A stretch of 64,000 nucleotides of DNA from UBA9410 sp036123585. Its GTDB lineage: Bacteria; Actinomycetota; Acidimicrobiia; Acidimicrobiales; MedAcidi-G1. The position numbers and the translations under genes are program-made. Location: positions 41,688 to 105,687 of the forward strand of contig JAZADN010000037.1 in NCBI GenBank assembly GCA_036123585.1, written 5' to 3'. Position 1 is the stretch's first letter, and every line of letters begins with the position of its first letter. Under the pieces are notes generated by a model. It was not told where the DNA came from and did no database searches. It worked only from the letters and a program-made list of their open reading frames with translations. Shown in pieces: positions 7,425 to 17,329 of the stretch.

Positions 7425-9161
7425 CTAGAGGACGGTGACAGTTCCGGCGGTGCCGTCCACCTCGACCATTGCCCCGTCGGGAATGCGGGCCGTGGCCCCC
7501 TCGACGGCCACCACGCAAGGGATGCCCAGTTCCCGGGCCACGATCACCGCGTGGCTGAGCAGCGCCCCCACGTCGACAACCACGGCGGCCGACGGCAGGA
7601 ATAGCGGCGTCCATGCAGGATCGGTGATGGGTGCCACCAGCACGTCACCGGGCTCCAGGTCGACGGCATCTGCTGGGTCCATCACGATGCGGGCCCGTCC
7701 CCTGGCCACCCCCTGACAACCGGCGTCGCCTGTCATCACCTCTCCGGGGAGCGCCACCGTCGCCGCGGCCCGCGCAGCATGGTCGGCCTCCAACTCCTCC
7801 AGCGTGGGCACCTCATCCTGGGAGGTGATGAAGAACCGGGGTTCGACCGCCGAGTAGCGGTCGAATAGCGCCCCCCGTTCGGCCAAGGTCCCGGTGAACG
7901 GTGCCGGATCGGCCAGGTAGGCAGGCAGTTCGTCGATCGGGTCCAGCAGGGCGACCCGGACCGGGTCGGGGTCCCCGCCCCGGTCGGCGGCCCGGCGGAC
8001 CAGTTCTCGGTAGACGCGCTTGGTGGGGGCGCCGATGCGGATGGCCCGGTCGCGGGTGGCCTCCCGGGCCTGTTCCCACCAGCCGATGGCAGCCAGCGCC
8101 TTGTCGAAGTTGCGACGGTCCAGGCCCTTGACGTGTGGTCGCACCGCCTTTACCGCCTCGGCGCGTCGGTCGGCATCGTCGGCCAGGCGGGCCGCCGGGT
8201 CGAGGTCGTGCTCAGCGAGCCGCATTCGGTCGATGGCCAACAGGGGCAACTCCGGGGTGTTCTCCCAGTTACGGGACGACAGTTCCCAGTCGTTGGGCCC
8301 CCGGTGGCCGTGTTCGGAGACGAAGGCGGCGAACTGCTTCCGGAAGCTGTCGGCCGCGTGACTTGAGCCGAGGCGGGCGTCCAGCCCGGCGTGGCCCTCC
8401 GAGAGGCCGCCGTCGAACGCCGCGGCCACCTCGGCCTCATCGCGGACGAACCGGGCAATGGCGTACAGGTCCTTCGAGTATTCCGCCGACCGGACGTCTC
8501 CTGCGCTGCCGATGAGGTGGGTGACAAGGCCCGGTTCGCCGGCCGCCGAACAGGCATCGGCCAGCATGCCAGCCACGATGGAGGTCAACGCGGAGGAGAG
8601 CATGTGGTTGTGGAAGGCGGGTCCGAAGGCGACCGGAAAGGAGTGGAGGTAGGCCAACAACTCGTCGTCAGTCGCGTCCAGCGTCGGGCAGCGGTCCCGG
8701 TGGGCGTCGGCCCTGGTGAAACTGTCGGCCACCATCGCCGGGAGTGCTCTCGTGCCCAGGGCGCCGAGTACCGACCTCAGGATGCGCAGCGTGGAGCCGA
8801 GGTTCCTGTCGCCCTTCCGTGGTTCGTAGGGCGGGGGATTCCCCTCACCGAAGAAGGCCACGTCGATGGCCTCAGCCGACGAGCCCGGAGCCCGCACCCC
8901 CAGGATCCGCAGGAACGACAGGTTCAGGTAGGCGTAGCCGCCGTATAGGCCGACTATCACCGGGTCGTCGTTGGTGAAGTCTCCCTTTCGGGCCACGCCC
9001 AGTTCGGTGTAGGCCTCACGCCACGCCTTCTCGGCGGCCAGCACGCCTAGCCGGTAGGAGAGTGGGGTGAGGACCTCGGGGAAGACCTCGCCGACATTGC
9101 CCCGGGTGTTGACCGGCCAGCGGGGATCGATGCTCCCCTCGATGATCCACTTGGTGCCCAC
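7425..9161 (-). CDS. PEP-utilising-enzyme mobile-domain protein
   Basis: A 578-residue protein whose C-terminus is the swivelling phosphohistidine domain of PEP synthase, pyruvate phosphate dikinase and rifampicin phosphotransferase: GVARGRARIV near residue 490, then DVLVAPITDPAWTPLF, LLSHAVIVARELGIPCVV (the histidine after LLS is the phospho-acceptor) and a closing DGTAGTVTVL. Neither the N-terminal ATP-grasp nor the PEP-binding barrel is evident. The middle 400 residues are helical, as in stand-alone PEP-utiliser proteins near aromatic degradation genes. GTG 9161 is chosen because GAGGAGGA sits 3-4 bases before it; an upstream ATG at 9185 is possible. No partner kinase is visible, so the reaction is unknown. 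Confidence 0.65.
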   Translation of the reverse strand: MGTKWIIEGSIDPRWPVNTRGNVGEVFPEVLTPLSYRLGVLAAEKAWREAYTELGVARKGDFTNDDPVIVGLYGGYAYLNLSFLRILGVRAPGSSAEAIDVAFFGEGNPPPYEPRKGDRNLGSTLRILRSVLGALGTRALPAMVADSFTRADAHRDRCPTLDATDDELLAYLHSFPVAFGPAFHNHMLSSALTSIVAGMLADACSAAGEPGLVTHLIGSAGDVRSAEYSKDLYAIARFVRDEAEVAAAFDGGLSEGHAGLDARLGSSHAADSFRKQFAAFVSEHGHRGPNDWELSSRNWENTPELPLLAIDRMRLAEHDLDPAARLADDADRRAEAVKAVRPHVKGLDRRNFDKALAAIGWWEQAREATRDRAIRIGAPTKRVYRELVRRAADRGGDPDPVRVALLDPIDELPAYLADPAPFTGTLAERGALFDRYSAVEPRFFITSQDEVPTLEELEADHAARAAATVALPGEVMTGDAGCQGVARGRARIVMDPADAVDLEPGDVLVAPITDPAWTPLFLPSAAVVVDVGALLSHAVIVARELGIPCVVAVEGATARIPDGAMVEVDGTAGTVTVL

Positions 9162-9258
9162 GGTTCCTCCTCGCTGCCGAGCCATCCGCCCGCGGCCGAC
9201 CGAGGCTAGGACAAGGTCCGGGAGCGCCCGCTAGCCGAGGCGAATGGGCAGGGCCGGA

Positions 9259-10383
9259 TTAGTCGAGGATCGTCGCCGCGATCAACTCTTCGAGCCGGGT
9301 GTCGTCCACCCAGTTGAGCTGCCACGACTTGGCCCTCCGGAAGTACAGCTGGGCATCGCACTCCACGGTGAAGCCCATGCCGCCGTGGACCTGGATGGCC
9401 ACGCCGGTGACGTCCCTGCAGGTAGCGGTGGCAAACAGCTTGGCCATGGGTGCGAGGGTCGCCGCGTCGCGGCCCTCGTCACGGGTCCAGGCAGCCCGGT
9501 GGACCAGCGTGCGGGCACCGTCGATGGCGGTGATGCCGTCGGCCAGGTAGTGGCTGATCGACTGGAACGATCCGATCGGCTTGTCGAACTGGTGGCGTTC
9601 CTTGGCGTACGCGGTGGTCAGGGCGTGGGCGGCCTCGGCTCCGCCGACGGCCTGGGCGGCGACCAGCACCATGGCGTCTTGGAGCACCGTCGACAGCGTG
9701 GCCCAGCCGGTCCCGGCGTCGCCGATGCGGTCGGAGTCGCCGACCCGGACGCCGTCCAGATCAACCCGGTACTGGGTATCGCCAGCCACCGTGCGCTGGA
9801 GGGTGAGGGTCACGCCGTCGGCCATCGGATCGACCAAGAACAGGTCCACTTCCTCGGGCCCGTCGCCGACTCGGGCTGGGACGATCAGGCGCTCGGCCGA
9901 CGAGGCGAACGGCACGTGCCGCTTGAGGCCGGTCAGGGCGAAGCCTTCGCCGTCCGGAGCCGGCGTGGCAGGAAGGCGCACGCCAGTTGGACCCGAGCCG
10001 CTGTCGGGTTCCAACCAGGCCACCGACAGCACGGCTTCGCCCGAGGCGATGCGGGGCAACCACGTCGACCTCTGGTCGTCGGAACCGGCGGCGTCAAGGA
10101 CCCCAGCCGCCACCACCGAGGACACGAAGTGGGGCGACGGCACGAGGCTGCGGCCTAGTTCCTCGTACACGACCACCGCGTCCAGAAGGCCCATCTCCGA
10201 GCCGCCGACGTCTGCGGGCAGCATCAGGCCGGTCAGGCCCATGGCGGCCAGGCCCTGCCAGAAGTCATGGTCGTAGCCGACCGGATCGTCCTCGAGGGCT
10301 CGCACACTGTCGACGGCGTCGTCGCAGAGGCCTCGCACGGCCTCTCGCAGCATGTCCTGTTCTTCGCTGAAAGCGAGATCCAC
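9259..10383 (-). CDS. Acyl-CoA dehydrogenase family protein (second subunit-type)
   Basis: A 374-residue flavoprotein oxidising an acyl-CoA to the 2-enoyl-CoA. The MDLAFSEEQDMLREAVRGLCDD start is typical of the N-terminal helical domain. The middle sheet domain and the C-terminal QVHGGMGFTVECDAQLYFRRAKS are in place; the latter is the conserved FAD/active-site block. GTG 10383 follows AGGAGGG. It is the last gene of a five-gene operon that begins with another dehydrogenase (12625-13818). In mycobacterial steroid operons such pairs form alpha2beta2 enzymes, and a similar heteromer is inferred here. Confidence 0.85.
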   Translation of the reverse strand: MDLAFSEEQDMLREAVRGLCDDAVDSVRALEDDPVGYDHDFWQGLAAMGLTGLMLPADVGGSEMGLLDAVVVYEELGRSLVPSPHFVSSVVAAGVLDAAGSDDQRSTWLPRIASGEAVLSVAWLEPDSGSGPTGVRLPATPAPDGEGFALTGLKRHVPFASSAERLIVPARVGDGPEEVDLFLVDPMADGVTLTLQRTVAGDTQYRVDLDGVRVGDSDRIGDAGTGWATLSTVLQDAMVLVAAQAVGGAEAAHALTTAYAKERHQFDKPIGSFQSISHYLADGITAIDGARTLVHRAAWTRDEGRDAATLAPMAKLFATATCRDVTGVAIQVHGGMGFTVECDAQLYFRRAKSWQLNWVDDTRLEELIAATILD

Positions 10384-10395
10384 GGTTCAGCCCTC

Positions 10396-10869
10396 CTAGG
10401 GGAGCCAGGCGTCACCGCGGCGCGCCCAGGGGTTGTCGTTCACGTCGAGCGGAAGAGCCACCCGGGTGGCGCAGGTGGTGGTTGCTACATCGCCCACCAT
10501 GAGGGCCACGTCGAGGTCGACCCAGCCACACCCAACCTCGTCGACCGAGGTGCCAGTGACTGTGGCCGAGAAGACCATGCGGTCGCCGGGGAAGGTTGAG
10601 GTATTCATTCGAAAGGTCATCCTCCCCAGACGACCCGTCGGGCCGGTCCAGTCGGTGACGTAGCGCTCGAACCAGGCGGCCTGATTGGGGGTGTTGAGGA
10701 AGATGTCCTTCGTGCCGTTGCGGTTGATGGCGAAATCGCGGTCGTGGTGCATGGGGCGCCAGTCGCGCGAAGCCAGGGCGCCAAGGACCACCGTGGTGGT
10801 GGTGACGTCATGGGCCAACTCGGGCAACTGGTCGCCGACCGACACGTCGCCATGCATCAGGCGGGTCAC
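10396..10869 (-). CDS. MaoC-like hot-dog dehydratase subunit
   Basis: A 157-residue enoyl-CoA hydratase-like hot-dog protein. The segment LASRDWRPMHHDRDFA matches the hydratase-2 pattern D-(F/W)-x-P-x-H that supplies the catalytic aspartate and histidine. It overlaps the preceding gene by four bases (ATGA), so the two are translationally coupled. Its neighbour is the FAS1-like dehydratase partner, and heteromers of one catalytic and one substrate-holding hot-dog protein are known for bulky acyl-CoAs (ChsH1/ChsH2). Hydration of the product of the co-encoded dehydrogenases is inferred. Confidence 0.75.
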   Translation of the reverse strand: MTRLMHGDVSVGDQLPELAHDVTTTTVVLGALASRDWRPMHHDRDFAINRNGTKDIFLNTPNQAAWFERYVTDWTGPTGRLGRMTFRMNTSTFPGDRMVFSATVTGTSVDEVGCGWVDLDVALMVGDVATTTCATRVALPLDVNDNPWARRGDAWLP

Positions 10870-11431
10870 GACTCGGTTCCTTCCAGTTCGGGGCGGCGGT
10901 ACCCGAAGGCGGTGTACGACTCCACGCCGAGCAGCCGGTCGTCCTGGTTCAGGTACTCCACGTCGATGGTCCAGAACCGGCCCCGGCCCAGCTTCGTGGT
11001 CTTCGGGTCGCTGATCGATCGCAGCACCTGGCGAGACCGCACCCGGTCGCCGATGCGGACCGGCTCGTAGAACGTGTTGGTGTTCGACGAGATGATCGCC
11101 TCGGGCAGGTCCAGGTCGTCCTTGAGGTCGAAGTGGGCTTGGAGCGGAACGGCCGGCTCGGTGCGCCCCGGCGACCAGTGGTGGGGGCGGAACCAGACGG
11201 AGAGCATGGTCGGAGGGGCAATGGGTCCGTCGGTCAGCTCGGCGGCTACCCCGTCGTCCCAGAACAGCGGGTTGCCGTTCTCCACCGAGGCGCAGGTCGT
11301 CCAGATGTAGCCGTGCTCAACCGGAAAGCCGCCCTCCTCCTCGTACTGGACGACGCCGATCTGGGCCGACACCTCTGCGGGTACCGGTGGCAGGTCGTCG
11401 GCGGGCACACGAGAGGTCGGGTCGGTGGTGC

Positions 11432-11435
<4 letters not shown>
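10866..11435 (-). CDS. FAS1-like dehydratase-domain (MaoC N-terminal) protein
   Basis: A 189-residue hot-dog protein of the N-terminal MaoC/FAS1-like dehydratase family. The VPAEVSAQIG start, the PPTMLSVWFRPHHW segment and the EPVRIGDRVRSRQVL, YTAFGYRRPE end are typical. It lacks the D-x-x-H catalytic pair found in the next gene and so probably provides acyl binding in a two-subunit hydratase (inference). It is coupled on both sides by 4-base overlaps, with the CoA transferase before it and the MaoC subunit after it. Confidence 0.7.
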
Positions 11436-12613
<1,178 letters not shown>

Positions 12614-12624
12614 GACTGTGGGCC

Positions 12625-13818
12625 TCAGAAGTTCTTGGGGAGGCCGAGGCCGCGTCGGGTGATGATGTTCTTCTGGACCTCAGAGGTGCCACCACCGATG
12701 GTGTCGAGCACCGTGTAACGGTAGGTCGACTCGGCCCGGCCCTCCATCGGGGCCTCTTCGGTCCCGACCCGCAGTTGGGTGCCGGGGCCACCGAGGTCCA
12801 TGGATGCGTCGGCCAGGCGCTTGGAGAACTCGGTGGTGAACAACTTGTACTCGGACGCCTCGATGGTCGGGGGCGCCCCGCCGTCACGCTCGGCTTTGAC
12901 CGAGGCGTCCACGACCCGTAGGCCCATGCCTCGGGCCACCTCGGCGTCGGTGGCCAGCCGGGCGATCCGAGACCGCACCCGGGGGTCGTCCTTCAGTGGC
13001 TCGCCGTCGCGCATGGCACTGCGCACGTGGTCGACCAGGAGGTCGAGGCGTTGTTCCACCGGGGAGAAGGTGAACATGGTGAAGCGCTCGATGTCGAGGG
13101 CCTGGGAGATGTACTGGAAGCCATGGTTGAGTTGGCCGACCACGTACTCGTCGGGCACGAACACGTCGTCGAAGAAAACGTCGTTGGTGCGCTCGTCACC
13201 CATGGTCCAGATGCCCTGCACGGTGATGCTGGGATGATCCAAGGGGACGAGGAACAGGGTAATGCCGTGGTGCTTGGGGGCATCGGGGTCGGTACGGGCG
13301 CCCACCCAGTACCACTCGGCGAAGTGGGCCGAGGTGGTCCACGTCTTCTGGCCGTTGAGGATCCAGCCGCCGTCGGTCTGAGTGGCCTTGAGTTTCATGG
13401 CCGCGGCGTCCGAGCCAGCCTCGGGTTCGCTGTAGCCGACCGCGAACTCGACCTCGTTGGCCAGGATCTTGGGGAGGAACTCCTCCTTGAGGACCTCGGA
13501 GCCGTGGGCGATGAGGGTCTTGCCGATGATGCCGACGCCCTTGCCGATCTGGGGTCCGCCGCGGCGGGCCAGGGCCTCGTTGAGGATGTACTCGTAGACG
13601 CCCTCGCCCTCCTGGCCGCCGTAATCCTTCGGCCAGGTGATGCCGAGCCAGCCCTGCTCGCCGAGCTTCTTCATCATCGCCCGGCGCTTCGGGGTGTCGA
13701 CGATCTGGGCCATGTTCTCCCGGGTGGGGTCGAACACTTCGGGGTCGTCGTTAGCGTCGAGGAACGCCTCTACCTGGGTCCGGAAGGCTTCCTGCTCGGC
13801 GGTGAAGTCGAAGTCCAT
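12625..13818 (-). CDS. Acyl-CoA dehydrogenase
   Basis: First gene of the operon, 397 residues. It begins MDFDFTAEQEAFRTQVEAFL, has the WLGITWPKDYGGQEG segment and the FAD/substrate loop GYSEPEAGSDAAAMKLKA, followed by GQKTWTTSAHFAEWYWVGART. It ends with YRYTVLDTIGGGTSEVQKNII and RGLGLP. This resembles actinobacterial FadE proteins of steroid and branched-chain acid degradation. Transcription probably starts in the 73-base gap shared with the divergent 13892 gene, which holds a palindromic operator. Confidence 0.88.
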   Translation of the reverse strand: MDFDFTAEQEAFRTQVEAFLDANDDPEVFDPTRENMAQIVDTPKRRAMMKKLGEQGWLGITWPKDYGGQEGEGVYEYILNEALARRGGPQIGKGVGIIGKTLIAHGSEVLKEEFLPKILANEVEFAVGYSEPEAGSDAAAMKLKATQTDGGWILNGQKTWTTSAHFAEWYWVGARTDPDAPKHHGITLFLVPLDHPSITVQGIWTMGDERTNDVFFDDVFVPDEYVVGQLNHGFQYISQALDIERFTMFTFSPVEQRLDLLVDHVRSAMRDGEPLKDDPRVRSRIARLATDAEVARGMGLRVVDASVKAERDGGAPPTIEASEYKLFTTEFSKRLADASMDLGGPGTQLRVGTEEAPMEGRAESTYRYTVLDTIGGGTSEVQKNIITRRGLGLPKNF

Positions 13819-13847
13819 TGGGGTGTCCCGTGTCGGGGGGCGGTAAT

Positions 13848-13862
13848 CTGACGGTCCGTCAG
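13848..13862. promoter_or_regulatory. Palindromic operator between divergent acyl-CoA operons
   Basis: CTGACGG-T-CCGTCAG is a perfect 7-bp inverted repeat centred on 13855. It lies 30 bases from both start codons (13818 minus, 13892 plus). The form is typical of a TetR-family operator for acyl-CoA genes (inference). No regulator gene adjoins it. Confidence 0.6.
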
Positions 13863-13891
13863 GTCTTTAACGGTAACCGGAGGGACGGGAC

Positions 13892-15304
13892 ATGAGCGCA
13901 CCCAGGGGGATCCTCGCCTATGGAGCCCACGTGCCTTACCGACGGCTCGACAGGGTCGAAGTCGGTGCCTTCCTCGGCACGTCGGCCGGCCATGGCCATC
14001 GGGCCGTGGCCTCGTTTGACGAGGACGCAGTGACCATGGGGGTGGCTGCCGCCCGTTTCGCCCTATCCACCGGGGACTCGGAGGCATCCAGACCGGGCGC
14101 CATTTGGTTCTCGACGGTGGCAGCGCCATACCTCGACAAGACCAACGCCACCGTGATGCACGCGGCTCTGCGACTCGACGCCTCGGTTCCCGCCCTTGAT
14201 TTCGGCGGCGCCCAGCGCTCAGCGATCGGAGCCCTTCGCACCGCGCTCGAAGCCGGTCGGTCCACGCTCGTGGTGTCGGCTGACGTCCGCGTCGGCCGTC
14301 CCGGCGGTCCCGAGGACGCCGGGGGTGGTGACGCTGCGGCAGCCGTGCTGGTCGGCTCCGCAGACGACGGCGCGCTGGTCGCTGAGTACCTGGGCGGAGC
14401 CACGGCCACCGCCGAGTTCACCGACCGCTGGCGCACCCCAGGTGACGCCCATTCCCGTACTTGGGAGGACCGATTCGGTGAGCAGGCCTACGCACCGCTC
14501 GGCGCGGCGGCCTGGGCGGACGCCCTGTCCGCCACCGGCCTGTCCGCTGCCGACGTCGACATCGCCGTGGTGACCGGCCTGCACGCCCGGGCAGTCCGAA
14601 AGGTGGGCTCGTCGCTCGGCGTGGCGGTGGCCGACGATCGGACCGGCGACGTCGGTAATAGCGGCGCCGCCCACCCGGCTCTCCTGCTGGCCGACGTCCT
14701 AGACGGCGCCGAGCCCGACACCGTCGTAGCCCTGGTGGTCCTTGCCGACGGCTGCGAGGTGACGCTCTTTCGCACCACCGATGCCCTCGCGGACCGTCGC
14801 CCGGCCCGCAGCGTGGCATCCCAGGTGGCCGACCGGGTCGACGTGCCCTATGCCCGCTACCTGTCATGGCGGGGGATGCTGGCCGTCGAGCCCCCCAATC
14901 GACCGGAACCCAGCCGACCTTCCTCGTCGGCCGCCCTGCGTCGCACCGACTGGAAGCACGGCTTCGAGGGCAGCGCCGACCGCACCACCGGCATCATCCA
15001 CCTGCCCCCGTCGCGGGTCGGCATCGCCGGCGGCGAGGTCGATGACATGGACCCGGCGCCCATGGCCGACGCCGTCGGCACCGTGGCCACCTTCACCGTG
15101 GACCGGCTGGCCTACTCGCCCAGCCCGCCGGTGGTCTTCGCCGTGGTCGACTTCGACGGCGGAGGCCGCATGCCCATCGAACTGACCGACGTCGACCCGG
15201 CCGAGGTGGCCATCGGCGACCGGATTGAGATGACCTTCCGCCGGATGTTCACCGCCGACGGGCTGCACAACTACTTCTGGAAGGGACGCCCGGTCCGGCT
15301 TTGA
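13892..15304 (+). CDS. HMG-CoA-synthase/KAS III-like protein with C-terminal OB-fold (DUF35-like) domain
   Basis: A 470-residue protein. Residues 1 to about 330 have the thiolase-fold layout of HMG-CoA synthase-like enzymes (GILAYGAHVPYRRLDRVEVG start, EDAVTMGVAAARFAL, GDVGNSGAAHPALLLADVL). The last 130 residues form an OB-fold acyl-CoA-binding domain (ATFTVDRLAYSPSPPVVFAVVDFDGGG, GDRIEMTFRRMF). The nucleophilic cysteine expected in the N-A-C-x-G position is missing (DFGGAQRSAIGAL), and the only cysteine seen is in ADGCEVTLF. A scaffold or non-condensing role beside the following thiolase is inferred. ATG 13892 follows GGAGGG. Confidence 0.65.
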   Translation: MSAPRGILAYGAHVPYRRLDRVEVGAFLGTSAGHGHRAVASFDEDAVTMGVAAARFALSTGDSEASRPGAIWFSTVAAPYLDKTNATVMHAALRLDASVPALDFGGAQRSAIGALRTALEAGRSTLVVSADVRVGRPGGPEDAGGGDAAAAVLVGSADDGALVAEYLGGATATAEFTDRWRTPGDAHSRTWEDRFGEQAYAPLGAAAWADALSATGLSAADVDIAVVTGLHARAVRKVGSSLGVAVADDRTGDVGNSGAAHPALLLADVLDGAEPDTVVALVVLADGCEVTLFRTTDALADRRPARSVASQVADRVDVPYARYLSWRGMLAVEPPNRPEPSRPSSSAALRRTDWKHGFEGSADRTTGIIHLPPSRVGIAGGEVDDMDPAPMADAVGTVATFTVDRLAYSPSPPVVFAVVDFDGGGRMPIELTDVDPAEVAIGDRIEMTFRRMFTADGLHNYFWKGRPVRL

Positions 15305-15337
15305 CCGGCGGCGACCCACGAGGAAACTGGAGCACAC

Positions 15338-16534
15338 ATGGCCTCGCACGGCATCCTGGATCGGGTGGCCATCGTCGGGATGGGTTGCACTCCGTTCCGA
15401 GAGCACTGGGACAGGTCCCTGGACGACCTACTGATCGAGGCCCACGGGGCGGCTCTCACCTCGGCGGGCCTAGTGAAGGACGAAGTTGACGCCTACTGGT
15501 ACGGCACCTCGCAATCCTCGGCGTCTGGCATCTCGTTGGCCACGCCGCTGCGCCTCGACAACCGTCCGGTCACCCGGGTGGAGAACTACTGCGCCACCGG
15601 CTCCGAAGCACTACGCCAGGCCTGCTACGCCGTGGCATCTGGCGCCTACGACGTGGCGGTGGCCATCGGCGGCGAGAAGGTCAAAGACGGGGGCTACCAG
15701 GGGCTCAATGCTTTCCCCATCCCCACCGATGGCACCAACCGGACCCTCACCGCGGCGGCCATGTTCAGCCTGATGCTGCCCGCCTACGCGGATTCGTACG
15801 GCGTCGACGAGGACGAGTTGCGTTACGTGGTGGCGAAGATCGCCGAAAAGAACCACTTCAACGGGGCCCGTAACCCGCTGGCCCAGTTTCGCCGCGAGAC
15901 CTCGGCCGAGGCCATCTGCGAGATGGCCGCCGTGGCCGGCCGCCTCTCGGTTTTCGACTGCGCAGGCGTGGCTGACGGGGCCGCTGCGGCGGTGGTGGTG
16001 CCGGCCGACCGTGCCACCGACTACACCGATGCACCGCTGTACGTGAAGGCCCTGTCGCTGGTGGCTGGCGACGGCTCGGGCCTCGTCGACCCCGAGTTCG
16101 ACTTCACCACGCTGCCCGAGTGTGCGACGGCCGCCACCGATGCCTACGCCCAGGCCGGGATCACCGATCCCCGCACCGAGTTGGCTATGGCCGAAGTGCA
16201 CGACTGCTTCACCCCGACCGAGCTGGTCCTCATGGAGGACCTCGGCTTCAGCGCCCGCGGCGAGGGCTGGCGAGACGTGCTGGACGGAACCTTCGCCCTC
16301 GGCGGCGACCTGCCGGTCAACACCGACGGTGGACTCAAGAGCTTCGGCCACCCTGTGGGGGCCAGCGGACTGCGCATGCACTACGAGGCGTGGCTGCAGC
16401 TCCGGGGCGAGGCGCCCGAGGAGCGGCGTATCTCGACGCTGGAGACCCGCAGCCGGGCGCTCGTGCACAACCTGGGTGGCTACCCGGGCGAGATGGTGTC
16501 CTTCGTCGGCATCTGGGGTACCGAGAGGGACTGA
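15338..16534 (+). CDS. Thiolase/lipid-transfer-protein family acetyl-CoA acetyltransferase
   Basis: A 398-residue SCP2-type thiolase. It has RVAIVGMGCTPF at the start, catalytic cysteine in VENYCATGSEALRQACYAVASG near residue 88, EVHDCFTPTEL with a thiolase histidine, and SFGHPVGASGLRMHYEAW with the GHPxGAS histidine. It follows the HMGS-like/OB-fold gene by 33 bases with GGAG in front. In archaea a thiolase, HMG-CoA synthase and DUF35 form one complex, and in steroid degradation Ltp2 pairs with a DUF35 domain as a retro-aldolase. Which chemistry applies here is open. Confidence 0.82.
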   Translation: MASHGILDRVAIVGMGCTPFREHWDRSLDDLLIEAHGAALTSAGLVKDEVDAYWYGTSQSSASGISLATPLRLDNRPVTRVENYCATGSEALRQACYAVASGAYDVAVAIGGEKVKDGGYQGLNAFPIPTDGTNRTLTAAAMFSLMLPAYADSYGVDEDELRYVVAKIAEKNHFNGARNPLAQFRRETSAEAICEMAAVAGRLSVFDCAGVADGAAAAVVVPADRATDYTDAPLYVKALSLVAGDGSGLVDPEFDFTTLPECATAATDAYAQAGITDPRTELAMAEVHDCFTPTELVLMEDLGFSARGEGWRDVLDGTFALGGDLPVNTDGGLKSFGHPVGASGLRMHYEAWLQLRGEAPEERRISTLETRSRALVHNLGGYPGEMVSFVGIWGTERD

Positions 16535-16555
16535 ATCCCGGAAGTGGTCGGCTTA

Positions 16556-16570
16556 GCCCCGGCCCGGGGC
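16556..16570. terminator. Candidate hairpin between convergent genes
   Basis: GCCCC, loop GGCCC, GGGGC sits between the thiolase stop and the minus-strand gene ending at 16597. The stem is short and no T tract follows, so this is only a weak terminator candidate. Confidence 0.25.
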
Positions 16571-16596
16571 CATCTCCCTAGCGCGGATGGCTGGGG

Positions 16597-17301
16597 CTAT
16601 GGAGCCAAGGCGAGCCAGGCGGCGAGGTCGGCCTCGTCGCCGAACACCTCGATGCCCGGCATGCGGCGGCCCCACACCAGGAGGGCCAAGTCCGACGCAG
16701 TCCCTCGGGCCGCCACATCTCCCTTGGCATGCTCGTGGGTCACGATCAGTCCCTCGTCGCCCGCCGACAGCAGCCACTCGCCCTCACCATCGGTGCGGTG
16801 AAGGTGCAGCGTCGAAGTTGGAAAGTCGGTGACCGGGCCACCCATCTGGTATCGCCATGCCACGTCGAGGATCTCGTCCACGCCGTCGCATGCCAACTCA
16901 GCGTCGAGCGGAGCGGCCTCACCCACGGCGTTCTCCGCGTCCCACCGGTGAACCGCGGTCTCGTGCGCCATCCGTCGTGCGACCCACGCCGCAGTCCGGT
17001 CCCCGGGCGGACACCAGTTCCAGCACGGCGCCGACGGCTCGGCCGTCGAGAGCGCGGCGACGAGCCGGTCCAGCCGTTCGGCGGGGGAAGAACTGTCCCG
17101 CTCCGGCTTGACCATCTCGTTGGGGTCGGCGGCCTCCACCTGGGCGGTCATGAAGGCCCACACGCCGACTACGTGCCTGACCAGTCCCTCCACGTCCCAA
17201 TCGGGACAGTGCTCGACCGGTGCGATCGGGTCGAGGGCGCCAGCGGCCAGAAAGGCCCGCCCTTCGCGTTCGACGGCGGAGAGGAAGTCGGCAGTATCCA
17301 T
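16597..17301 (-). CDS. Maleylpyruvate isomerase-family (DinB-like) protein
   Basis: A 234-residue member of the actinobacterial mycothiol-dependent isomerase/DinB superfamily. The N-terminus MDTADFLSAVEREGRAFLAAG leads to VEHCPDWDVEGLVRHVVGVWAFM, with the family tryptophan and metal histidine. WVARRMAHETAVHRWDAENAVG carries the HExxxHRxD metal-binding block. The C-terminal 80 residues (STLHLHRTDGEGEWLLS to LLVWGRRMPGIEVFGD) are the SCP2-like domain. It may be a thiol-dependent detoxification enzyme; the substrate is unknown. Confidence 0.78.
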   Translation of the reverse strand: MDTADFLSAVEREGRAFLAAGALDPIAPVEHCPDWDVEGLVRHVVGVWAFMTAQVEAADPNEMVKPERDSSSPAERLDRLVAALSTAEPSAPCWNWCPPGDRTAAWVARRMAHETAVHRWDAENAVGEAAPLDAELACDGVDEILDVAWRYQMGGPVTDFPTSTLHLHRTDGEGEWLLSAGDEGLIVTHEHAKGDVAARGTASDLALLVWGRRMPGIEVFGDEADLAAWLALAP

Positions 17302-17329
17302 GGTTGCGAGTCTTGCCGCCCGGCCGGGC

